Source: Edaphochlamys debaryana (taxonomy: Eukaryota; Chlorophyta; Chlorophyceae; Chlamydomonadales). Taken from it: a DNA stretch of 64,000 nt. The stretch covers positions 1,488,001-1,552,000 of the forward strand of contig JAEHOE010000012.1 in assembly GCA_016858145.1 (NCBI GenBank). Direction: 5' to 3'. The stretch's first letter is position 1; each line of letters starts with the position of its first letter. The notes under the pieces were generated by a model that was not told where the DNA came from, searched no databases, and was given only the letters and a program-made list of their open reading frames with translations. Both the position numbers and the translations under genes were made by a program. Positions 56,201 to 64,000 of the stretch are shown in pieces.

Positions 56201-59200
56201 TCCAGGATGAGTCGGTGCTGCCGCCTCAGGTAGGGGGTGAGGGGGGAGAGGGGGCAGATGCTGTCGATCCAGGATGAGTCGGTGCTGCCGCCTCAGGTAG
56301 GGGGTGAGGGGGGAGAGGGGGCAGATGCTGTCGATCCAGGATGAGTCGGTGCTGCCGCCTCAGGTAGGGGGTGAGGGGGGAGAGGGGGCAGATGCTGTCG
56401 ATCCAGGATGAGTCGGTGCTGCCGCCTCAGGTAGGGGGTGAGGGGGGAGAGGGGGCAGATGCTGTCGATCCAGGATGAGTCGGTGCTGCCGCCTCAGGTA
56501 GGGGGTGAGGGGGGAGAGGGGGCAGATGCTGTCGATCCAGGATGAGTCGGTGCTGCCGCCTCAGGTAGGGGGTGAGGGGGGAGAGGGGGCAGATGCTGTC
56601 GATCCAGGATGAGTCGGTGCTGCCGCCTCAGGTAGGGGGTGAGGGGGGAGAGGGGGCAGATGCTGTCGATCCAGGATGAGTCGGTGCTGCCGCCTCAGGT
56701 AGGGGGTGAGGGGGGAGAGGGGGCAGATGCTGTCGATCCAGGATGAGTCGGTGCTGCCGCCTCAGGTAGGGGGTGAGGGGGGAGAGGGGGCAGAGGAGAG
56801 GCAAGGGGGTTGGGGGAGGGGAAAGGGGGTTGGGGGAGGGCAGATGCTGTCCATCCAGGATGAGTCGGTTGGGCCGCATCAGGGACGAGTAGGGGAATGG
56901 GAGCTGAGGGGGAGGTATGGCGGGCAAGGGGCGCAGGGGGGCCACAGGCTTGCCACTGGCGGGCAGGCTTCGACCGGCAGGGACTTCAGAGAGGTGAGGG
57001 ACCTACGTCATCGCCTTAGCCCCCTCCCCATCCTCCCCTTCCCCGCGTGTTTCTCCCCCCCACCCGGCCACCCCCAGGTCCAGGCCGCCCTGGAGCGGGT
57101 GCGTGCGGGCGCCGACGTGATGCCCCGCTCCCAGCTGGAGGGGGTGCTGGCGGCGGAGCTGGGGGCGGACTGGGGCAGCAGGCTGGCGGAGTTCGAGTGG
57201 GAGCCGAGGGCGGCGGCGTCGATCGGACAGGTGCGGGGGCGGGGGGCGGTGATCGGGGAGGGTTTGGTGGGGGGGTGGCAATTGGTATGAGTTGAAGAAT
57301 GGATGGGGGGCGGAGGGAGGCGGGATGAATGGGGGCAGGGTTGTTGGTGTTGGGGCCTTGGGGGTGCGGGTGCGAGGGCCTGTGTGGCCTGCTCCCTTCC
57401 TCCGCCTCCCTCCGCTCAGCATCCTGCCCCTCCTGCCCAACCTCAAACACCCCTGCCCTCCTCCCTCTCCCATCCCCCTCCCCCTCCCTTTCACCCCGCC
57501 CCCCTCCCATCCCCCAGGTCCACACCGCCGTGCTGCACGACGGCCGGCGCGTGGCCATGAAGATCCAGTACCCGGGCGTGGCGCGGTCCATCGAGAGCGA
57601 CGTGGACAACCTCATGCGCCTCATCGCGGTGGCCAACATCCTGCCGCGGGGCATGTACGTGGAGAACGCGGTCAAGGTGGGGGTGGGGGTGGGGGGCTGT
57701 GGGGGGGGGGGGCAGGGGAGGGTTAGGGGGAGGAGGGGGAGGAGGAGGGGCTGGGTAAGCGGGGCCGGGGAGACGGGGCTGGGGGCATGAGGACAGGTGA
57801 GGGGCATGGGACGGGAGCGAAGGGGCGGGCTTGACGAAGGCGGGCCGCGTATGCCAAGACCCCAACCCGTTTGCACCCGTCTCCCCCCCCGCCTCCCCCC
57901 CCCAGGTGGCCAAGCGGGAGCTGGCGCTGGAGTGCGACTACACCTATGAGGCGGCCTGCCAGGCAAGCAGGCGGCCGGGCTAGTGAGCGAGCAGGGGCGG
58001 GAAGCGAGAGACGCCTAGGGTATCGACCAAACCTCGTTATGGACACCACCGCCGAACCCTCGCATCCCCGCCTTGCCACCCGAACCCCCTCCCCACCTCG
58101 TTCCCACCCCACCACCTCCCCCACCGCCCCCCAGGCCCGCTACCGGGACCTCATCGCCGCCGACCCCTCCCTGGCGGCGCACTTCCACGTGCCGGCGGTG
58201 GTGCCGGCGCTGAGCTCGCGGCGGGTGCTGACCACCGAGTGGGTGGCGGGGGTGCCCATCGACAAGGTAAGGGAGGGGGGCGGCGGCGGGAGGGAGGAGG
58301 GGAGGGAGGGAGGGGAATGGGGCGGGGCGGGGTTGGGGACAGCAGAGCTTGGGCGTGGTGCTGACGGAGAGCGTGGTGCTGACGGAGAGCAGAAGGGAGG
58401 GGGAGAGGCCAAGGGAAAGGTGTCAGGAGGGGCCTGACACGTGTGCCCCCGCTCGCCGTGCAGGTGTGCGAGCTGTCCCAGGAGGTGCGCGACCGCGTGG
58501 GCTCCCGCCTGCTGCGCCTCACGCTGTGCGAGCTGTTCGAGTGGAAGTTCATGCAGGTGGGGCGGGGAAGCACTTGACAAGTATCCGGCCTGCTGCTTTC
58601 GTGTCGTTCATGCGCCATCCGGGCGCCATCCGGGCCCCGTGCAAACGCTTGCGCCGCGACGACTCGTTGGCGCCCCCTCCCGTGCCCGACTTGGCTGAAC
58701 GCATCCCACCCTTCATGCCCAACCGCCAGACCGATCCCAACTGGGGCAACTTCCTGTACGACATCGAGGCCGATCGGCTCAACCTCATTGACTTCGGCGC
58801 CTCAAAGGAATACCCGGAGGTGGGGGCTGGGGGGGGGGGCGAGAAGGGCGTGGAGGCGGACTGGGAGGGAGGCCCCTCTACCGCTAGCCCTGGCGCGTAC
58901 CCTGTGGCCTCACTGGTGCCGTACATGCCGTACATGTCCTTTATGCCGACTTCCTTCCGCCCCGACGCAGTCGTTCGTGATGGACTACCTGCGCATGGTG
59001 GCCGCCTGCGCGGAGCGGGACGGACAGGGCGTGGTGGAGATGAGCACGCGGCTGGGCTTCCTAACGGGTAGGCCGTGGCGGGCATAACTTATCCGCCGTT
59101 CGTCACGGGTTCCAGCTTACATGCAGAGCCCGCTTGTCCGGGTTGGGGCGAGCTTCTCGAACGCTGCAACTTCGACAAGGGCAACCACCTCAGTCTGCGC

Positions 59201-60211
59201 CCATATTACCCCTCTACCACGCCCTCTCCTTCAGGCGACGAGTCCCCCGTAATGATGGACGCCCACACCCAGGTGCGTACGGCATGGGGTGTGGCTGTGC
59301 AGGCCCCCTGTCAGCAGCTGTCTCCACTTCCTCACGCGCTTCCTCCGCTTCCTCACGTGCCCCCGTCCGTCAGCCATTGCCACCACGCCTCTCTGCCTCG
59401 CGCCCTCAGCCCCCATAGCTCGTACCATCCTGCCCCCACACACCCCATCCGCCCCCCTCTCCCCCCTGCTTGCCCCCGAAGGCCGGCTTCGTGGTGGGCG
59501 TGCCCTTCGCCTCCCCCGGGCTGTACGACTTCGGCTCCCACGGGGGCATGACCGCCCGCGTGTCGGAGCTGGGGGCCGTCATGCTCAAGCACCGCCTCAC
59601 GGCCCCCCCGGACGAGGCCTACTCCCTGCACAGGCACGTTTAGGGGGGCAGGACTACGGGGGAGGGGGGCGCGTGAGGAGGTGTGAAGGGCTCCGCGATG
59701 GAGTGGTCGAGCGAGCTCCGGGCTGGAGGTTTGAGCTTTTGAGTGCCAGAGCGTTTGGGGAGGAGCGAGCCCCTTCTCTGCAGCCCCCTGAGCTGCTGAA
59801 CCGCCAGATTTTTGTCGCCCCTCCCATCTACCATACCCTTTCCCTTACCACCCACACCCTGCCCACCCTGCCCCTCCCCCCACCCCGCAGGAAGCTGAGC
59901 GGCGCCTTCCTGGCTTGCATGAAGCTCAAGGCGCGGGTGAGCTAGTGGGGAGGGGTGGGGGAAGGATTGAGTGGTGCGCGCACGTAAACTCTGCGCCCGC
60001 GTCCCTGGCCTCCCTCCCGTCTCCCTAGCTTAACCCGACAGCTTTGCAGCGGTCCTTGAGCCCTCCCTTCCTTGCCCCGGCCGCTCCACAGGTGCCCTGC
60101 CGCGAGCTCTTCGTCCGCACCTACGAGTCCCGCCTGGGCCCCTTCGTGCCCCCGCGCATCGCCGACCTGCCGCCCGTGCAGCCGGAGGCGGCCGAGGCCT
60201 CCGCCCCCTGA
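53251..60211 (+). CDS. COQ8: COQ8/ADCK3-like ABC1 (UbiB) atypical kinase
   Basis: Fourteen exons: 53251-53339, 53498-54697, 54879-55155, 57078-57230, 57518-57676, 57906-57962, 58135-58266, 58464-58556, 58730-58819, 58971-59067, 59235-59272, 59482-59633, 59891-59936, 60092-60211; 900 residues. All family hallmarks are present: KxGQ as [13 protein letters not shown] (about 506), Ala-rich loop AAASIGQ (567), [10 protein letters not shown] (Lys 588), [29 protein letters not shown] (Asp 741), and the COQ8 C-terminus [23 protein letters not shown]8 acts in the mitochondrial coenzyme Q complex as an ATPase-like factor. Exon 2 adds nearly 400 Ala/Pro-rich residues unusual for the family. The introns at 57963 and 59634 use GC donors, supported by family continuity across the joins. 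The intron after 55155 contains the 67-bp array. Confidence 0.95.
54781..54802 (-). repeat. short CCCTAAA telomere-like tract
   Basis: TAAA-CCCTAAA-CCCCAAA-CCCC in intron 2 of COQ8, the complement of TTTAGGG-type telomere repeats. Confidence 0.65.
55114..56789 (+). repeat. COQ8: 25-copy 67-bp tandem repeat of exon end plus 5' splice site
   Basis: Unit of 67 bp: 42 bases of COQ8 exon 3, starting at the Gln of KIGQ (codons [14 protein letters not shown]), then 25 bases of intron beginning GTAGGGGGTGAG. CAGATGCTG recurs at 55114, 55181, 55248 and so on to 56724, which is 25 copies. Two copies carry one extra G; the others look identical. A truncated copy starts at 56791, and a diverged one sits near 56841 (CAGATGCTGTCCATCC). 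Each unit repeats the donor site. 67 is not a multiple of 3, so read-through stops soon after the first copy. Confidence 0.97.
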
Positions 60212-61017
60212 ACCAGGCAGCCTCCAGGCGTGGTTGGCCGCCCGTCCTTGACCGCGGAGCCGTTGGCCAGTTGAGACGGCCAGCGTGGGGCTGTTTGACA
60301 CGCGGCAACGCTCTCTAAGGTTGTGGCTGTGGCCTGTGGGGGCTGGCGTGGGCGTTGCGCGTTCAGTTCTGCTGGCGTCTCCTTCAGCCTGCGGCTGGGG
60401 CGTGGGCGACTTGGTGTGTGGGTGTGGAGCGGGGCTTGAAGCACAGTGCAGCGATGTGGCGATTACGGTCTGGGGCTATGACAGAAGTGGAGCGAGGGCT
60501 GTAGGATGGCACCGAGGGAAGCGTCCGGGCCCCGGCCCCCGGGGGCCTCACGGGTCACGGCCAGCATGTTCAGTTGGGCGCCATGGGGAGATGATTACGG
60601 TAGACGGGTAGAGATGCTGCGCGCCCACACGCAGGCACCTGGTCGGTTGCCTGCCGTCTTGGGCGGCAGTCGGGCATTCCAGCAGGTGCTGATGTGGGCG
60701 GCCTTGCGGCAGTTGCGGGTGCCTTGGGGGCAGCACACTCGAGGCGTGGTGGCGGGGGCAAGGCGACAGGCCCTAACGGGCTGGGGTTTGGAGGGGCGGG
60801 CCGTAGGAGGCCACAGAGGAGGCGCTGACGCCGGGAGAGTGCAGGCGGAGGGCCAGAGGGCAGGGGTTCACGGCCCTTTCCAAGCCCTCCGACCTGCTTG
60901 GCCGGAGCGTTGGCCGTACGGGCCCTGCACGCGTTGGCGTACGAGGGCGTACGGGCCCGGCACGGGACCGACACGTGAACCGCCGATGAAATAGTGCGTT
61001 GGCCGGTTTAGTTCGAT

Positions 61018-61026
61018 ACATATATA
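61018..61026 (+). promoter_or_regulatory. TATA-like box upstream of the permuted tRNA gene
   Basis: CATATATAG stands out in this GC-rich DNA, 33 bp before the start of the flanking helix (61051) and 48 bp before the 3' half. Mirrored at 62854-62862. Confidence 0.5.
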
Positions 61027-61065
61027 GGCAGAATTACCATTTTCTCACGTCCATCCCAGCCGGAA

Positions 61066-61167
61066 ATCAGTTGGGATCTCCCGCACAGGTTCGAATCCTG
61101 TCGACTGCGATTCTAGCAGGCGCAAGCCCTGCAGTCGTGCCCGAGTGGTTAAGGGGACTGACTAGAA
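61066..61167 (+). tRNA. trnS(AGA): circularly permuted tRNA-Ser (anticodon AGA), copy 1
   Basis: The 3' half (61066-61109) comes first: anticodon-stem strand TCAGT, long variable arm, T arm ACAGG-TTCGAAT-CCTGT, acceptor strand CGACTGC and discriminator G. A 21-nt spacer (61110-61130) follows, then the 5' half (61131-61167): acceptor strand GCAGTCG, D arm with GAGTGGTTAAGG, anticodon stem ACTGA and loop CTAGAA. Reordered, the halves make a complete 81-nt class II tRNA. The acceptor stem is 7 of 7 paired, the anticodon stem 5 of 5, the T stem 5 of 5, with loop CT-AGA-AA. CCATCCC (61051-61057) before the 3' half pairs with GGGATGG (61173-61179) after the 5' half, a helix beside the splice points. 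No second copy of either half lies nearby in the same arm. Confidence 0.9.
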
Positions 61168-61181
61168 TGCATGGGATGGCG

Positions 61182-61185
61182 TTTT
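61182..61185 (+). terminator. TTTT run after the permuted tRNA 5' half
   Basis: A four-T run 14 bp after the 5' half, the position of an RNA polymerase III terminator. Mirrored at 62695-62698. Confidence 0.5.
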
Positions 61186-61954
61186 GCGCCCGAACCTCTC
61201 GCCTTTTAGAGGTCTTCTGCATGCTCCACGTCGCGGAACGCCTCGGGTGGCTGCACGGAGAGGGGGTGAGGAGCAGCGGGGGTCTGGCGAGCTGGGTGGT
61301 TCCGAGGCGGAGCGACGGCACTTCTCGAGTGCAGCCACATGGTCTCAACGCTTGACTACTTTCAGCATATCTTGGCCTGAGGCGCGGGCGTGGGGACGGC
61401 GGGCACGGGGATGCGACGCGACGTGGGCGGGGGGCCATGGACGCGACGTGGCCGATGGGTCGCGGGAGGGCATTCGCAAGTCAGGGGGTTCGGATGTTCG
61501 CGGTTGACTGGTGGGGTCGACACGAGGAAAGTGGTAAGCGACTATATAGCTATCGTGCACGATGGCTCGGGCTCTGCTCCTAAATGAAGACGGTAGGCTC
61601 AGCTGCCAACTTCAATCGGCGACATGCCGTCCCTCGGCCTCGGTCGCCTCACCAGCCGGTGGGCTCTGTGCGACCGCAACTCAAGTCGCCTGCAACCTTC
61701 CCCTCGTTGGACTGCAGCTGTGCGCTGAGCCCTCGTGAGCCTTTGTTCATGCCCAAGCCGGAACTACAACAGGCCTGAACAGGCACAATGGGCTCGCCCC
61801 TTCACGCCATCCTGCGCCCTCTCCGCCTTCCCCTTCCCCTCCCGCCCCCACAGCCCCAATCATCGAGCGAGGGGGCAGTGCGCGCGCCCCAACAACGCAG
61901 GGAGAGCACCAATATGTATATACCCCCCTATACCCTGGCGGGGGTAGGGGGGTA

Positions 61955-63468
61955 GGGTATATACATATTGGTGCTCTCCCTGCGTTGTTGGGGCGCGCGC
62001 ACTGCCCCCTCGCTCGATGATTGGGGCTGTGGGGGCGGGAGGGGAAGGGGAAGGCGGAGAGGGCGCAGGATGGCGTGAAGGGGCGAGCCCATTGTGCCTG
62101 TTCAGGCCTGTTGTAGTTCCGGCTTGGGCATGAACAAAGGCTCACGAGGGCTCAGCGCACAGCTGCAGTCCAACGAGGGGAAGGTTGCAGGCGACTTGAG
62201 TTGCGGTCGCACAGAGCCCACCGGCTGGTGAGGCGACCGAGGCCGAGGGACGGCATGTCGCCGATTGAAGTTGGCAGCTGAGCCTACCGTCTTCATTTAG
62301 GAGCAGAGCCCGAGCCATCGTGCACGATAGCTATATAGTCGCTTACCACTTTCCTCGTGTCGACCCCACCAGTCAACCGCGAACATCCGAACCCCCTGAC
62401 TTGCGAATGCCCTCCCGCGACCCATCGGCCACGTCGCGTCCATGGCCCCCCGCCCACGTCGCGTCGCATCCCCGTGCCCGCCGTCCCCACGCCCGCGCCT
62501 CAGGCCAAGATATGCTGAAAGTAGTCAAGCGTTGAGACCATGTGGCTGCACTCGAGAAGTGCCGTCGCTCCGCCTCGGAACCACCCAGCTCGCCAGACCC
62601 CCGCTGCTCCTCACCCCCTCTCCGTGCAGCCACCCGAGGCGTTCCGCGACGTGGAGCATGCAGAAGACCTCTAAAAGGCGAGAGGTTCGGGCGCAAAACG
62701 CCATCCCATGCATTCTAGTCAGTCCCCTTAACCACTCGGGCACGACTGCAGGGCTTGCGCCTGCTAGAATCGCAGTCGACAGGATTCGAACCTGTGCGGG
62801 AGATCCCAACTGATTTCCGGCTGGGATGGACGTGAGAAAATGGTAATTCTGCCTATATATGTATCGAACTAAACCGGCCAACGCACTATTTCATCGGCGG
62901 TTCACGTGTCGGTCCCGTGCCGGGCCCGTACGCCCTCGTACGCCAACGCGTGCAGGGCCCGTACGGCCAACGCTCCGGCCAAGCAGGTCGGAGGGCTTGG
63001 AAAGGGCCGTGAACCCCTGCCCTCTGGCCCTCCGCCTGCACTCTCCCGGCGTCAGCGCCTCCTCTGTGGCCTCCTACGGCCCGCCCCTCCAAACCCCAGC
63101 CCGTTAGGGCCTGTCGCCTTGCCCCCGCCACCACGCCTCGAGTGTGCTGCCCCCAAGGCACCCGCAACTGCCGCAAGGCCGCCCACATCAGCACCTGCTG
63201 GAATGCCCGACTGCCGCCCAAGACGGCAGGCAACCGACCAGGTGCCTGCGTGTGGGCGCGCAGCATCTCTACCCGTCTACCGTAATCATCTCCCCATGGC
63301 GCCCAACTGAACATGCTGGCCGTGACCCGTGAGGCCCCCGGGGGCCGGGGCCCGGACGCTTCCCTCGGTGCCATCCTACAGCCCTCGCTCCACTTCTGTC
63401 ATAGCCCCAGACCGTAATCGCCACATCGCTGCACTGTGCTTCAAGCCCCGCTCCACACCCACACACCA
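61955..63468 (-). repeat. right arm of a large inverted repeat
   Basis: Reverse complement of 60412-61925, separated by a 29-bp C/G-rich loop (61926-61954). Beyond 63468 homology continues with divergence and an insertion of about 50 bp relative to the left side. Confidence 0.95.
62713..62814 (-). tRNA. trnS(AGA): circularly permuted tRNA-Ser (anticodon AGA), copy 2
   Basis: Exact mirror of the first copy in the right arm. On the minus strand the 3' half is 62814-62771, the spacer 62770-62750 and the 5' half 62749-62713. The flanking CCATCCC and GGGATGG pair, the TATA-like box and the T-run are also conserved. Confidence 0.88.
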
Positions 63469-63854
63469 GACCCGGCCAGACCCAGCTAGCTGCACGTTGC
63501 ATTGACACCCACACAACAAGTCGCCCATGCCCCTGCCGCCAGCCGCGGGCTGAAGCAGACGCCAGCCGCCGCCTGAGGTCACAACGGCCCACGACAGCCC
63601 CCACAGCCCACCTGTCACTACAGTCTACGCCCACATGGGCGCCTCCAAGCGCCTCCATGCCCCTTCCGAACTTGTCCAAGCCGTGCTCACCATTCCCTGG
63701 TCCTGCTCGCCACACGTGCTAAGAACCCGGCAAACGCCGCCCCTCTGCCCTTCAAGGCGCACACCAGCAAGCGCACCGCTGCTGCGCGCCACGCGCTGCT
63801 GCGGCGCTCGACGCTGCCCCACTAGCCTACCGGGAGGACTGGTCACCCCTCGTC

Positions 63855-63932
63855 CTACAGCGCCGTCAGATCGACCCAGGGCGCGAAGCACCGCACCATC
63901 TCCAGGCTGGCGGGGTAGCGCCGGTACGTGCC
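63855..63932 (-). CDS. last exon of an unidentified gene (5' part outside window)
   Basis: After a TGTGCGCAG acceptor the frame reads GTYRRYPASLEMVRCFAPW then VDLTAL and TAG: 25 codons plus stop. The composition and clean acceptor look like a genuine terminal exon. No family recognised. Confidence 0.4.
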   Translation of the reverse strand, partial: GTYRRYPASLEMVRCFAPWVDLTAL

Positions 63933-64000
63933 CTGCGCACACGGTGGGCGTGACGGAGTCAAACCGAGCATACCCCACCCGCTTACCGCTAGGCCAGCCG

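Larger units (their letters stand above)
60412..61925 (+). repeat. left arm of a large inverted repeat
   Basis: 1514 bp. Pairs of positions sum to 63880 with the right arm, and open frames of identical sequence occur at mirrored coordinates throughout, so I see no indel. Outside 60412 the two sides are still related but diverged (CTGGCGTCTCCTTCAGCC versus CTGGCGTCTGCTTCAGCC, with indels). The arm contains a permuted tRNA-Ser gene. Confidence 0.95.

Noticed and set aside
55114..56789. CRISPR-like array
   Set aside because: The unit is contiguous with no variable spacers and copies a COQ8 exon end. It is a minisatellite in a eukaryotic intron.
61066..61167. Reading the tRNA halves as two separate broken tRNAs
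   Set aside because: Both halves belong to the same tRNA with perfect complementarity, no other half-copies are nearby, and flanking sequences pair. A permuted gene explains all of this better.

Overview
This window is nuclear DNA from a eukaryote. The best fit is a chlamydomonadalean (volvocine-type) green alga. It is very GC-rich, and its genes are split into many short exons. Donors are usually GTGGGG or GTGAGG, acceptors follow C-rich tracts, and two plus-strand genes are followed by the volvocine poly(A) signal TGTAA. Coding exons carry long Ala, Gly, Pro and Gln runs. One very large gene belongs to the PAS-domain membrane protein family that algal annotations call TmcB-like. I rebuilt exons by hand from splice sites, frame continuity and remembered family motifs, so junctions are predictions. 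No database search was run.

Layout, left to right. (1) 1-3877 (+): 3' part of a gene joining a TatD-like domain, with degenerate metal ligands, to a Yvh1/DUSP12-type zinc domain. (2) 4153 to about 6770 (+): a homologue of the nuclease CDIN1. (3) 6771-9908: convergent intergenic DNA. (4) 9909-28720 (-): a 43-exon gene whose model stays in frame across all 42 introns, giving about 2752 residues with membrane segments, four PAS-like modules, a low-complexity block and more membrane segments. (5) 29718-30134 and 30140-32448 (+): the APC/C subunit CDC26 and the triphosphate tunnel enzyme TTM3, separated by 5 bases on one exon, so they look dicistronic. (6) 34199-41083 (-): an ARID plus PHD chromatin protein. 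(7) 41595-44765 (+): a conserved-looking protein of unknown function. (8) 47231-52001 (-): a secretory GT61-type glycosyltransferase. (9) 53251-60211 (+): a COQ8/ADCK3 (ABC1/UbiB) kinase-like protein for mitochondrial ubiquinone synthesis, carrying 25 tandem copies of a 67-bp exon-plus-donor unit. (10) 60412-63468: a 1.5-kb-arm inverted repeat with a 29-bp loop. (11) 63855-63932 (-): the last exon of another gene.

The most striking object lies in the inverted repeat. Each arm holds a complete tRNA-Ser(AGA) whose 3' half precedes its 5' half, i.e. a circularly permuted tRNA gene. It has its own TATA-like box, T-run, and flanking sequences that can pair. Other points for a second look are the CDC26-TTM3 dicistron, with no AUG between the two start codons in any frame, the duplicated splice-donor array in COQ8, the TatD-Yvh1 fusion, several GC-AG introns and a possible 5-nt micro-exon.

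The genes are ordinary housekeeping and signalling genes with no shared pathway, apart from the CDC26-TTM3 pair. Divergent gene pairs share short promoter regions at 28721-29717, 41084-41594 and 52002-53250.
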